Source: Chthonomonadaceae bacterium | Lineage (GTDB): Bacteria; Armatimonadota; Chthonomonadetes; Chthonomonadales; Chthonomonadaceae | Length of the DNA: 48,541 nt | Assembly (NCBI GenBank): GCA_025352825.1 | Contig: JANXSG010000153.1 | Location: 1-48,541 of the forward strand | Direction of reading: 5' to 3' | Shown here: in pieces, positions 26,216-34,876 of the stretch | How positions within the stretch are numbered: position 1 is the stretch's first letter | Layout of the letters: every line of letters begins with the position of its first letter | Position numbers and translations under genes: made by a program | Notes under the pieces: generated by a model | What the model was told of the DNA's origin: nothing | The model's input: only the letters and a program-made list of their open reading frames with translations | Database searches by the model: none

Positions 26216-27172
26216 ATGCCTTTTGATCAGCTTTTCAAAGAACTGCTCCACGCCTTCTTTCGTGAGTTTGTGGAACTGTTCTATCCCGATATTGGTGCTC
26301 GGTTAGACTTTAATCGAGTAACATTTTTAGATAAGGAACTTTTTACCGATTTACCCGAAGGCAGCCAACGTGAACCAGACGTTGTCGCACAGGTCTATAC
26401 ATTGGAAGGCGAGCCAGAACTGATCCTATTGCACGTCGAAGTTCAGTCTAAACGAGAACGTGAATTCTCGTATCGAATGTTCGAGTATTACGCTCTACTC
26501 TGGCTGAGGTATAAGATACCAATTTTCCCGGTAGTTCTCTACCTGACTCCCGGAGCAGGCGGACTGACCGAAGAACAGTACACCACTCGACTGTTTGAGC
26601 GAGATATCCTGACATTCCAGTACGCTGTCATTGGACTCCCGGACTTATCCGCAGACGAATATCTGAATTCGGATAACCCGCTTGGAACAGGTTTGAGTGC
26701 AATGATGCAGCCGAGTAAATTGGGTAAGTTCGCTCAGAAATATCGTACACTACTTCAGTTGACTGCTAGTCCGATTGATTCATCGCGAAAATCTCTGCTG
26801 GCTTTTCTAGTTGAAACCAACTTGCATTTAAGCAAATTGGACGAAGAAGAATTTAATCTTTTGAGGTCACAAGCAGACGGTAAGGAGGCAAATACAATGG
26901 TAGATATCGAAGAACTTTTTCGTGAGCACTATAAAAGTATTTACGAAGCAAGGGGTGTTGAACAAGGCATTGAACAGGGTATTGAACAAGGCATACAGCA
27001 GGGACTCGTTCAGGGAGAGCGTCGAGTTTTACTGAAACAGATGAGCCAAAAGTTTGGAGAGCTTCCAGACCTCATTACAACCAAGGTAGATGCAATTAAC
27101 TCAGAAGTTGAACTCGATTTGCTTGCAAATCGCATCCTAATCGCGAAGACTTTAGAAGAGCTAGAATTGTGA
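26216..27172 (+). CDS. Rpn-family PD-(D/E)XK nuclease/transposase-like protein
   Basis: A 318-residue protein beginning MPFDQLFKELLHAFFREFVE. The nuclease-type core is QREPDVVAQVYTLEG followed by LILLHVEVQSKREREFSYRM, which supplies the D...ExQ/K residues of the PD-(D/E)XK fold. The pattern is that of the Rpn (recombination-promoting nuclease) and DUF4351-type proteins. Near residue 250 lies a short repeat GIEQGIEQGIQQG, typical of this group, followed by a helical C-terminus. Rpn proteins cleave DNA and are often mobile or multi-copy. The start is the ATG at 26216 with GAGGT six bases upstream; the ORF could begin 18 bases earlier. The gene lies between the tmRNA gene and its decayed copy. 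Confidence 0.82.
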   Translation: MPFDQLFKELLHAFFREFVELFYPDIGARLDFNRVTFLDKELFTDLPEGSQREPDVVAQVYTLEGEPELILLHVEVQSKREREFSYRMFEYYALLWLRYKIPIFPVVLYLTPGAGGLTEEQYTTRLFERDILTFQYAVIGLPDLSADEYLNSDNPLGTGLSAMMQPSKLGKFAQKYRTLLQLTASPIDSSRKSLLAFLVETNLHLSKLDEEEFNLLRSQADGKEANTMVDIEELFREHYKSIYEARGVEQGIEQGIEQGIQQGLVQGERRVLLKQMSQKFGELPDLITTKVDAINSEVELDLLANRILIAKTLEELEL

Positions 27173-27234
27173 TATTTCAAACAAAAATGTACCTAGCTCA
27201 TGGTAAATGGATATTTGCACGAGAAGAGATATGA

Positions 27235-27273
27235 AAAAGAGTTCGTATCACGATCTGTGACACGAACTCTTTT
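27235..27273. terminator. Intrinsic terminator shared by ssrA and the Rpn-type gene
   Basis: A 17-bp stem, AAAAGAGTTCGT... at 27235-27251 against 27257-27273, with one non-Watson-Crick pair and a five-base loop. On the minus strand the stem ends in CTCTTTTTC, six bases beyond the tmRNA 3' end; on the plus strand it ends in CTCTTTT, 62 bases after the Rpn-type stop. Confidence 0.8.
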
Positions 27274-27278
27274 GAATT

Positions 27279-27634
27279 TGGTGGAGGTGAGGAGACTCGA
27301 ACTCCTGTTCCCAGCAACGTGCTTATGGCATCTACGAGCGTAGTCCCAGTATGTTTATTCGCTGCCGTCTGTCACCTGGACCAGACTAACGGCTCACTAG
27401 GTCGCCGAGTGATTCCCGCTCAGGCGGCGATCAAGCCTGAGTGTCGGTAAGTTGGCATAAGTTACGCCCGAACTCTTCTCGGCCAACAGGAGAAGGGCAG
27501 ACGCGCAGCCCTTAGGCTGCGAGCGCGTACGATTGAGTGTTCGCGTTTATGTTTTTTGCCGCTTTTTACGAGGCCCACGGCGCCTCGGCCCGCATCCAGA
27601 AACATCATCCACCAGGTCGACACCAATCACCCCC
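27279..27634 (-). ncRNA. ssrA: Transfer-messenger RNA (tmRNA)
   Basis: A 356-nt tmRNA that rescues stalled ribosomes with SmpB. The 5' end GGGGGTG pairs with CACCTCC before A-CCA at the 3' end, with the G3-U70 wobble that makes it an alanyl-tRNA substrate. The T-arm reads GAGTTCGAGTCTC. The tag frame encodes A-AKNINANTQSYALAA and a stop, and ends in the usual ALAA degradation signal. It begins near GTAAAAAGCGGCAAAAAAC, with GCG or GCA as the resume codon. CCA is encoded. A consensus promoter lies upstream and a stem-loop terminator six bases downstream. A decayed copy of this gene lies 1400 bp away. Confidence 0.96.
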
Positions 27635-27646
27635 ATGAATATAACT

Positions 27647-27675
27647 ATTATACGACAGTTTGTCTGGAAATACAA
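27647..27675 (-). promoter_or_regulatory. Sigma-70 promoter of ssrA
   Basis: On the minus strand TTGTAT (27675-27670), a 17-base spacer and a perfect TATAAT (27652-27647), ending 12 bases before the tmRNA 5' end. Confidence 0.85.
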
Positions 27676-27720
27676 GGGTCGTTTTTAGAAAGTAACTAAC
27701 TGTATTTTAGGGCTTATCTT

Positions 27721-28893
27721 CTAGTTATTCTTTCTGCGCAAAAACGATGGAATGTCCAGATCATCATCTGCAGATTTTTTAGGAGGCACAGGAGCAGACA
27801 CCGCTATCGAAGCTGGCTCAAAGACTGCCGGCTTAACCTCAGCCGCGATAGGCTGCGCGACCACTGCGGTGGCAGGAGTCGAGTTATGACCATTCAAAAT
27901 AGAGGATGCAGTCAATTCGGGAGTTGAATTACTGAATCCGGTAGCTAGAACTGTAACTCGAACTTCACCTTCCAGATTAGAATCGGGCACCCACCCAAGA
28001 ATGATATTCGCATCTTTCTGATCGCAAAGCGCATGAATCTGCTGCGCTGCTTCATTGAATTCAGAGAGAGTAAGATCGTTTCCAGATGTTACGTTTACCA
28101 GTACCCTGGTTGCTCCTGCTATGCTTGTCTCCAAAAGTTGAGAAGAGATTGCGTTATTGGCGGCGTCAATTGCCCGATTTTCACCCGTGGCGGTTCCAAT
28201 TCCCATCAGCGCCGATCCTGCATGAGACATGATCGCTCGCACATCTGCGAAATCTACGTTGATCATGCCTGGAATGGTTATGATATCGGATATACCCTGC
28301 ACACCCTGGCGCAGAATATCGTCTGCCATTCGGAATGCTTCTACCAGCGTAATACGGCGATCACCTACAGAGAGAAGTTTCTCATTTGGGACAATAATGA
28401 TGGTGTCGACATATTTCTTTAACTGTGCGATACCTTCATCCGCAAGCCGCATTCGTCTTGGCCCTTCGAATGGGAAAGGCTTGGTGACTACGGCTACGGT
28501 TAGCGCTCCTAATTCTCCAGCAATTTCTGCGATGATTGGCGCTGAACCTGTGCCGGTTCCTCCGCCCATCCCAGCCGTTATAAAAACCATGTCGGCGCCT
28601 TCTAAAGCTCGTTTGATCTCACTTCTGCTCTCTTCAGCTGCACTTTTGCCAATGGAAGGATCGCCTCCGGCGCCTAGTCCGCGGGTCGAATTTTCTCCCA
28701 GCTGGAGTTTTCGATCCGCTTTTGATACATTAAGCACCTGGATATCCGTATTCATGGCGTAAAACTCAACACCAGCCAATCCCGCATCGATCATTCGGTT
28801 GACGGCATTGCTTCCTCCGCCACCGGTTCCGATTACTTTTATTCTTGCAGTGCCCAGAGCGGGCATATTTCTATTCATTTTGCTTTCATTCAT
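27721..28893 (-). CDS. ftsZ: Cell division GTPase FtsZ
   Basis: A 390-residue tubulin homologue that forms the Z ring. The GTP-binding signature [20 protein letters not shown] is present, as are the N-terminal [18 protein letters not shown] and the T7 loop [11 protein letters not shown] needed for GTP hydrolysis. A linker of about 60 residues rich in Ala/Pro/Val follows. The C-terminal peptide [14 protein letters not shown] is the contact for FtsA. It is the last gene of the dcw cluster, 46 bp after ftsA, with an AAAGGTG ribosome site. Three in-frame ATGs occur in the first ten codons; the first fits the ribosome site best. Confidence 0.97.
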   Translation of the reverse strand: MNESKMNRNMPALGTARIKVIGTGGGGSNAVNRMIDAGLAGVEFYAMNTDIQVLNVSKADRKLQLGENSTRGLGAGGDPSIGKSAAEESRSEIKRALEGADMVFITAGMGGGTGTGSAPIIAEIAGELGALTVAVVTKPFPFEGPRRMRLADEGIAQLKKYVDTIIIVPNEKLLSVGDRRITLVEAFRMADDILRQGVQGISDIITIPGMINVDFADVRAIMSHAGSALMGIGTATGENRAIDAANNAISSQLLETSIAGATRVLVNVTSGNDLTLSEFNEAAQQIHALCDQKDANIILGWVPDSNLEGEVRVTVLATGFSNSTPELTASSILNGHNSTPATAVVAQPIAAEVKPAVFEPASIAVSAPVPPKKSADDDLDIPSFLRRKNN

Positions 28894-28939
28894 GCGAGCA
28901 CCTTTCCCTCAGTTCCTAAATAGCAATATGTATCATCTA

Positions 28940-30175
28940 CTAAACACTAAAAAAATCTCGAATGCTGGAAAATACATGGGTAATACCACGCCATAGCGGG
29001 CTTATAGATCGAGAATTTCGTAATATATTTCTCCGGTATATTCCTATCTGTACTAGCCCAATAACTGTAGCATACCTAGTTTGATTCAAGCCTGCACCTA
29101 GCCCACTCAGACCTGCAGGAGTTCCAATTCTAACTGGAAGGTCGAAGACCTGCTCCGCGATCTGCTGGCATCCTTCTAAACGGCTCCCTCCGCCACTAAT
29201 GACCACCCCCGCAAGAATATTGTCGAGGCAGTGGGCATTTTGGATTTCATTTCTAACTAACTGGAATAGTTCTTGTATTCTCGAGTGAATTATACTCACC
29301 AACTCACGACGACTCACATCCTTAGGTTTACTTCTTCCTAGCTGCTTTACGCTAATTAACTCATTCTCACCAACAAGGTCGTTAAGCGCGCAGCCACGCT
29401 CGATTTTCAGCTGTTCAGCGTCCTCAGTATCCATCCTCAGACCATACGCGACATCATTGGTAACCTGCACGCCGCCAACAGGTATCACTGCAGAAAAAAA
29501 AATCTCACCATGGATAAACACCGCAATATCTGTCGTTCCTCCTCCTATATCAATCAGGCACACCCCTAATTCCTTCTCTGTGGGAAGAAGAACAGATGCA
29601 GCAGTGGCGATAGGTTCCAAAATCGCTTCGGCGACATCGAGACCGGCCCTTGTGACACACTTCTCAACATTTTGAATGAAGGTCGTCAGGCCATGAACGA
29701 TATGGGTCTCAACCTCTAGCCTGGTAGCGCTCATTCCGACAGGCTGTTTGATGCTGCCCTGGCCATCCACTATGAATGATCGAGGGATGGTGTGTACAAT
29801 CTGCCTGTCTGGCGGGAGTACAATTATTTTTGATGCCTCTATTACTCTTTGAACGTCCGCATCTGTTATATCATGATGGGGGTCGGCAATTGCAATCGCA
29901 GCAGTACTATTTACGGAATATATATGTTCTCCGGTGATGCCTACATAGACAGAATCCACCTCGCAGGATGCCTGATGAGAAGCTTTGCTGACTGCTATCT
30001 CAATCGCATGCGCGGTGGATTCTATATCGACAACCACACCTTTTTTTATTCCTTCGGAGGGACTCTCACCAAATCCTTTAACGACTAGTACCCCGGCTTC
30101 GCTGACCTCCGCAATAAGGGCACAGACTTTGGTCGTACCGATGTCGAGTCCGGTGATGAAGTCATTTTTCGCCAA
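28940..30175 (-). CDS. ftsA: Cell division protein FtsA
   Basis: A 411-residue actin-like ATPase that tethers FtsZ to the membrane. ITGLDIGTTKVCALIAEV is the phosphate-1 motif, SHQASCEVDSVYVGITGEHI starts the 1C domain, LIDIGGGTTDIAVF is phosphate-2 and VISGGGSRLEG is the adenosine motif. The C-terminus (PLWRGITHVFSSIRDFF) is amphipathic and suits the membrane-targeting helix. The only start that keeps MAKNDFITGLDIG is a TTG, with AGGT eight bases upstream. It follows sbp by 23 bp. Confidence 0.96.
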   Translation of the reverse strand: MAKNDFITGLDIGTTKVCALIAEVSEAGVLVVKGFGESPSEGIKKGVVVDIESTAHAIEIAVSKASHQASCEVDSVYVGITGEHIYSVNSTAAIAIADPHHDITDADVQRVIEASKIIVLPPDRQIVHTIPRSFIVDGQGSIKQPVGMSATRLEVETHIVHGLTTFIQNVEKCVTRAGLDVAEAILEPIATAASVLLPTEKELGVCLIDIGGGTTDIAVFIHGEIFFSAVIPVGGVQVTNDVAYGLRMDTEDAEQLKIERGCALNDLVGENELISVKQLGRSKPKDVSRRELVSIIHSRIQELFQLVRNEIQNAHCLDNILAGVVISGGGSRLEGCQQIAEQVFDLPVRIGTPAGLSGLGAGLNQTRYATVIGLVQIGIYRRNILRNSRSISPLWRGITHVFSSIRDFFSV

Positions 30176-30198
30176 TCTGATTACCTGTTTAGAAAAAT

Positions 30199-30642
30199 TT
30201 ATATGCCGCCGCCAACCTCTGGTTTTTGTCCTAACACCGAAGCTGGGAGAGATGCGGAAATACTCTCTTCCTGCTGCACACTTTTGGCCAGTGCACGCTT
30301 ATTGAGATAGTACCGACGTATAAGGGAAAGATTTAGAAAAACACGAGATCCCAAAACAATGACAGCTACCAAAGCCAGGTTAACACCTATTCGATCTCCC
30401 AGCCAGGCCAGACTAGCTGCGAGAAGTGTATTCAGGATAAAACCACTAGCAAAAATGTCATTCTGGAATCTGCCTTCTATCCCAGCTTTCACTCCTCCGA
30501 ATACCGTGTCCAGACCGGCAAGCGCCGCCACAGAAAGATAGGGGGCAAAATCGGCGGGTATTTCCCATTTAAAAGCTGTAAATGCAGCGAATCCCACAGC
30601 AAATCCCGATACCAGGCTGACCAGCGGCAACCACGATCTCAT
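30199..30642 (-). CDS. sbp: Small basic protein (DUF1290) of the dcw cluster
   Basis: A 147-residue membrane protein with four hydrophobic segments and a basic C-terminal end (LSLIRRYYLNKRALAKS). The FGGVKAGIEGRFQNDIF loop is the hallmark of the DUF1290/Sbp family. In Bacillus the homologue lies in the same place, between the DUF881 genes and ftsA. Its function is unknown, though its location suggests a role in division or envelope synthesis. The 147 residues are longer than the roughly 110-120 of typical family members because of a C-terminal polar tail. GAGGA precedes the ATG. Confidence 0.9.
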   Translation of the reverse strand: MRSWLPLVSLVSGFAVGFAAFTAFKWEIPADFAPYLSVAALAGLDTVFGGVKAGIEGRFQNDIFASGFILNTLLAASLAWLGDRIGVNLALVAVIVLGSRVFLNLSLIRRYYLNKRALAKSVQQEESISASLPASVLGQKPEVGGGI

Positions 30643-30661
30643 TACTTACATCCTCGCAATT

Positions 30662-31465
30662 CTATTTTTGAGCATCTTTTTCAGTTTCACTTTTACTGTT
30701 CTTTTCGGGCAAAGCAGATTTTGGCGGTTTTGCGAAATGCATCTGCGTGCTTCCGGAATAAGCTGGAAGCACTAGTTTTGATTTCTTATCCATGTGAACC
30801 ATAGCAGGATTCACTTTTCTGATTTCGTCAAGTACACCTTGAGGTAGATTCATGCCTCCGTACAGAGCATTTGTATTGCCGATTGCCTGGATAATGTAGG
30901 GTGGGGCAGCCGGTACAAAATTGATATGCACTACAGAGCCCACACATCGTATGGCAGTCTGCGTGCTGATTCTTTGGCCATTTACAGCAATTGCTTCTGC
31001 ACCAGATACCTTGAGCTCATTCACCACATTTGCTATGTCTACATCGTGAATGTAGTTGCCCAGATTGATAGGATCATTTGGGGCAAGGCCTTCTTTAATG
31101 TTATCCGTGAGGGTAATCTGGACTCCACTACCGGAAACCTCTGTAAGCCCGGCAATGACTTTTGTCTCCTGAAGCTCTTTATTTAAAGTGCTTGCTGCGT
31201 CTGTCCCTTTGCCAAGTTTATTCTCCAGCTCAGTATTTCGGTCTCGAAGTTTCTTTATCTCCCCTTCAGACTGCTGCGCTTTTTCAACTGCTACCTGAGT
31301 ACTGCTGCCGTAGCTGAGAGCAGGGTTGTTTGATCGAACCCCATTCCGGGCAATCTGAGTAGCGGTAAATGCAGACGCAGCAAGAACCATACCCAGCACA
31401 AAACAGACAGCGCTGATCTGCCAGAGAAAGGAACGATGATGCATACTTGCTGAAAAAACACTCAT
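30662..31465 (-). CDS. DUF881 family protein
   Basis: A 267-residue single-pass membrane protein. The anchor is FLWQISAVCFVLGMVLAASAF (about 13-33). A coiled coil spans about 62-100 (AQQSEGEIKKLRDRNTELEN), then the DUF881 domain with GLTEVSGSGVQITLTDN, NELKVSGAEAIAVNGQRI and the FVPAAPPYIIQAIGN segment. DUF881 proteins are found beside sbp and ftsA in Bacillus (YlxW/YlxX) and Actinobacteria, with no established activity. The C-terminal 45 residues are Lys/Ser/Pro-rich. There is a single copy here where Bacillus has two. Confidence 0.88.
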   Translation of the reverse strand: MSVFSASMHHRSFLWQISAVCFVLGMVLAASAFTATQIARNGVRSNNPALSYGSSTQVAVEKAQQSEGEIKKLRDRNTELENKLGKGTDAASTLNKELQETKVIAGLTEVSGSGVQITLTDNIKEGLAPNDPINLGNYIHDVDIANVVNELKVSGAEAIAVNGQRISTQTAIRCVGSVVHINFVPAAPPYIIQAIGNTNALYGGMNLPQGVLDEIRKVNPAMVHMDKKSKLVLPAYSGSTQMHFAKPPKSALPEKNSKSETEKDAQK

Positions 31466-31515
31466 GATTTTCTGTAATTTTCGAGATAAAAAATGATGCG
31501 AACTGGACTTAAAAC

Positions 31516-32430
31516 TTATAATTTAGTAGTATCTGATATGGATGGAGCAGCAGATACATGCTTTCTGTCTTTCAATATACATACCGGACTGGCAGGAACA
31601 CTGAGATTTACGGATAAAAATCTGTTCGATGCATTCGGCTCGACTCTGTATAGCCGCTGCGTGAGTGACATCTTCTGCTCCCAATCTGCCCATGATCCAA
31701 AGTTAATTCTCAGATCGTCCTTCATATTTAAGCATATATTATCGCTTTGGTCAACCTGAATTTTAGCAATTCTAGCAGCTGCGTCCAAATTATTGTGCGG
31801 CAGCTGTTCCAATATAGTTTCCAGAGCTAAACTGCGTACTGGTTCTCCAATGCTAGGCGATTTCCACCCTACTAACTCCACCTTCGGAAGTCTATACATA
31901 AATTCAGTGCGCGCAATCCGAATGGGTACCCCTAGAGCATCAATTTCGAATAACTCTGAAGCGGATTGCAGCAGCAATACTGGTACTCTTGCCTGTGTTC
32001 GAATGGTAATGTTGGTAGGGAGTGATCTATTCACGGACGCAGATCTAATCCATGGGAGCACCGTTACTGCCTGTAGAATTCTAGAGTTAGGAGCAGTTAT
32101 CCAGTTTGTGCCTGGAGTAATCTGTACTGACCTGCGAGTATTATTGGCTTCTACTTCAGTAAGTGCATTTAAACCTGAAATCTGTATTTTGCGAATAGCA
32201 AAAACGGGGGAAGTAAGCAGCGCCGTCGCAATTTCTACGATGAGAAGTGATCCCAGTATCCACAATATTCGATTCCGTGTATCTCTTACTTGCGCATGTT
32301 GATGCGTTTTTTTAACGTGGGATAGCTTGCTCGCATTGTCTGAAGATGAATCCGAAGTGAGCCTTTCTGGATATTGATATCTAGTTTTTTTTTGTTTCAT
32401 CGAAGCTGACGAATTATGTTCTTCACGCAT
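31516..32430 (-). CDS. ftsQ: Cell division protein FtsQ/DivIB
   Basis: A 304-residue bitopic protein. A long basic cytoplasmic tail of about 58 residues precedes a transmembrane helix (ILWILGSLLIVEIATALL). The POTRA domain follows, VFAIRKIQISGLNALTEVEANN, and then the FtsQ beta domain with WIRSASVNRSLPTNITIRTQAR and ALGVPI. It scaffolds the divisome in the extracytoplasmic space with FtsL and FtsB/DivIC. It is in the expected place after ddl, 24 bp downstream. No dedicated FtsB gene is in the window. Confidence 0.9.
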   Translation of the reverse strand: MREEHNSSASMKQKKTRYQYPERLTSDSSSDNASKLSHVKKTHQHAQVRDTRNRILWILGSLLIVEIATALLTSPVFAIRKIQISGLNALTEVEANNTRRSVQITPGTNWITAPNSRILQAVTVLPWIRSASVNRSLPTNITIRTQARVPVLLLQSASELFEIDALGVPIRIARTEFMYRLPKVELVGWKSPSIGEPVRSLALETILEQLPHNNLDAAARIAKIQVDQSDNICLNMKDDLRINFGSWADWEQKMSLTQRLYRVEPNASNRFLSVNLSVPASPVCILKDRKHVSAAPSISDTTKL

Positions 32431-32454
32431 TGATTATTTCCAAAGTAAAAGGTG

Positions 32455-33402
32455 TCAATTTTCAGATGCGAGTGTATAGCTGATTAGCAATTTAAGAAGT
32501 TCATGAAATGGAAGTCCATCATGCGCGGCGGCATGAGGGAGAAGGCTCGTAGGTGTCATACCTGGAATGGTATTCACTTCAAGCACAAAAATTTCATCAC
32601 CATGCAAAATCATATCCGTGCGGGACATTCCTCTGCATCCTAATTCGAGGTGGCATATTTCAGCATATTTCTGCGCCAAATTTGTTATGCTGTCGGTAAG
32701 GCGTGCTGGAATGATATGTGTGCTGCCACCCTCACTGTATTTACTCTGATAGTCATAAAATTTGGATTCTGGAACTATCTCAATAGCAGATAGGACTTTT
32801 AAATCTCCTCTGCAGTTCCCTAAAACACTTACTGTTATTTCGGTACCATGAATGTATTTTTCAACGAGAACTTCAGAGTCGAAATCAAGCGCTTTGCAGA
32901 TGGCAGGAATCAGTTCGGATTCTTGTTCTACAAGACTGCAGCCAAAAGTTGAGCCTTCAGAGTTTGGTTTAACAAACACCGGAAATCCTAGTTTTGCTGC
33001 GACTTCATTAGTAACACTTTGCTCAGATTGTACGATATCTACGGCATTGAAGGAGATATCGGGCACAAATGGCACACCCTTGGGAGAGAGCAGTTGTTTG
33101 GTTTTGGTTTTATTCATTGCTAAAGCGCTGGCCAGTACCTCTGAACCCGTATACGGAATCTGCATGAGATTGAGCATCCCTTGGACAGAACCGTCTTCGC
33201 CGCCTTTGCCATGAAGTGCAATGAATACAATGTCGGGCCGGGTTGAAAGTGTAAACAGATCGAGAATATCGATGGCATATGCTTCATAGCTCGTGGGATC
33301 CAGAGCGGCAAGAATCATGCTGCCCGTAGAGAGCGACACCTCTCTTTCGCTCGAGCTGCCTCCCATCAGTACGGCGACTTTAAGCCGATCACCACTGTTC
33401 AT
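32455..33402 (-). CDS. ddl: D-alanine--D-alanine ligase
   Basis: A 315-residue ATP-grasp ligase that forms the D-Ala-D-Ala end of the peptidoglycan precursor. VAVLMGGSSSEREVSLSTG binds the first D-Ala and KPNSEGSTFG lies in the ATP-grasp core. FVLEVNTIPGMTPTSLLP binds Mg. The Tyr in YQSKYSEGG sits where D-Ala (not D-Lac) ligases carry Tyr, so vancomycin resistance by this enzyme is not expected. Its ATG overlaps the murC stop in ATGA, with GAGGG upstream. It is located murC-ddl-ftsQ, without murB between. Confidence 0.95.
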   Translation of the reverse strand: MNSGDRLKVAVLMGGSSSEREVSLSTGSMILAALDPTSYEAYAIDILDLFTLSTRPDIVFIALHGKGGEDGSVQGMLNLMQIPYTGSEVLASALAMNKTKTKQLLSPKGVPFVPDISFNAVDIVQSEQSVTNEVAAKLGFPVFVKPNSEGSTFGCSLVEQESELIPAICKALDFDSEVLVEKYIHGTEITVSVLGNCRGDLKVLSAIEIVPESKFYDYQSKYSEGGSTHIIPARLTDSITNLAQKYAEICHLELGCRGMSRTDMILHGDEIFVLEVNTIPGMTPTSLLPHAAAHDGLPFHELLKLLISYTLASEN

Positions 33403-34856
33403 TGAGGTCCCTCAGTTTTGGCGATCAGGCTTGCAAGTTTTTCTCCCTGCTCCCGAATGTTTCCCGCACCCATGAATATCACCACATCATTTCCTTTGAG
33501 AATTGTATTTATTTTTTCAGGAATTTCCGTACGGTCTTGAATATAACTGGCGTCCAGTTCAGGGCGAATTTCCCGGGCAATCCGTACAATGTCTGCCGCA
33601 TTCACACTTGGAATCGGCACTTCACGCGCAGGATAGATATCCGTGACAATCAGTATATCTAGTTTGGCAAGCGACGCTGCAAAATTTGTCAGGAAATCGC
33701 GGGTACGACTATATAGATGTGGCTGAAATACGCCAATCAATCTTCTTTCAGGGAATGCATTTCGAAACGCGGATATAGTCGCTCGCAGCTCTGTTGGATG
33801 GTGCGAATAGTCATCATAGATTCTAACTTCGCCATCTATTCGATTCTCCAATGCAATCAGTTCCTGTCTTCGGACAACACCTCTAAACGCTTGCAATCCT
33901 GCTACAACCTGTGGTGCAGATAACCCTAGAATATGGCCTGTGGTGGCTGCAGCGAGTGCATTTAAAACGTTATGCTGTCCAGGAACCTGCAGTGTTATCA
34001 TGGAAAAAGGAATCTCACAGTGCCATTCAAACGATGCTTTTTGAGTAAGGCTTAGATTCTTGCCACGCCCACCGCTAAATCTCTTATTTCCAATTCCATA
34101 TTCCAGCGTTTTCACACTCGCGGGTAGCGAATTGGCGAGATTTGCACAGTTTTCATCATCTCCGCATAGAATAACAGTACCATCATTACGCACCCCTTGC
34201 AGGAACTTCTGAAAACTCTCTACCACCTTCTCGAATGTCCCATAATGATCGAGATGATCTGCTTCAACATTGGTGATTACTGCAATATCCGGTTTCAGAT
34301 ACAGAAACGAGTCGTACGCTTCGCAGGCTTCTGCGACGAGGGGACCATTCAGGCTGCCAATCCGGCAATTACCGCCTAATTGAGATACTTCCCCACCTAC
34401 AAAAACAGTAGGGTCTTCACCTGCTGTCTGCAGCATTAAACCGATCATTGCGGTGGTGGTTGTCTTCCCGTGTGTTCCGGAAACTGCTATGCGAACCCCC
34501 TGGTGGGCAGCCATCAGCTCACCTAAAAATTCTGCACGCGAGACAACTCTTATCCCTCTGCGATGTGCCTCAACGATCTCTGGATTCTCTTCCCACGAGA
34601 CGGCTGAGGTGGCGACAACTAAATCGACATCTCTACCAATATTTTCCGCACTGTGCCCTTGGTGGAGTGCCGCTCCATGCATTTTGAGTCGATCTAATGC
34701 TGGATTTCCAACTGTCGAGATCGTGAGGTCTGATCCGGATACACGAGTCCCTCTAGACTGTACATACTGAGCAAGACCGCTCATTCCGATTCCGGCTATT
34801 CCTACAAAATGTATATACTTTGGTAACTGATTCAATCTCAGCCTGGTCCTTAACAC
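33399..34856 (-). CDS. murC: UDP-N-acetylmuramate--L-alanine ligase
   Basis: A 485-residue Mur ligase that adds L-Ala to UDP-MurNAc. The N-terminal Rossmann motif is KYIHFVGIAGIGMSGLAQ, the P-loop is VSGTHGKTTTTAMI, and the central ENI/NVEADHLDHYGT and C-terminal RIYDDYSHHPTE motifs are present, the last being typical of MurC. The annotated start is GTG with a poor ribosome site. A TTG seven codons later, after AGG-rich sequence, is an alternative that keeps all motifs. It lies 20 bp after murG and overlaps ddl by 4 bp. Confidence 0.96.
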   Translation of the reverse strand: MLRTRLRLNQLPKYIHFVGIAGIGMSGLAQYVQSRGTRVSGSDLTISTVGNPALDRLKMHGAALHQGHSAENIGRDVDLVVATSAVSWEENPEIVEAHRRGIRVVSRAEFLGELMAAHQGVRIAVSGTHGKTTTTAMIGLMLQTAGEDPTVFVGGEVSQLGGNCRIGSLNGPLVAEACEAYDSFLYLKPDIAVITNVEADHLDHYGTFEKVVESFQKFLQGVRNDGTVILCGDDENCANLANSLPASVKTLEYGIGNKRFSGGRGKNLSLTQKASFEWHCEIPFSMITLQVPGQHNVLNALAAATTGHILGLSAPQVVAGLQAFRGVVRRQELIALENRIDGEVRIYDDYSHHPTELRATISAFRNAFPERRLIGVFQPHLYSRTRDFLTNFAASLAKLDILIVTDIYPAREVPIPSVNAADIVRIAREIRPELDASYIQDRTEIPEKINTILKGNDVVIFMGAGNIREQGEKLASLIAKTEGPQ

Positions 34857-34876
34857 CGCTATTTTGATACCATAGA

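Noticed and set aside
28229-28762. 177-codon plus-strand ORF opposite ftsZ
   Set aside because: It is a shadow of the highly biased ftsZ coding frame; its translation is Ser/Pro/Thr-rich with no recognisable motif.
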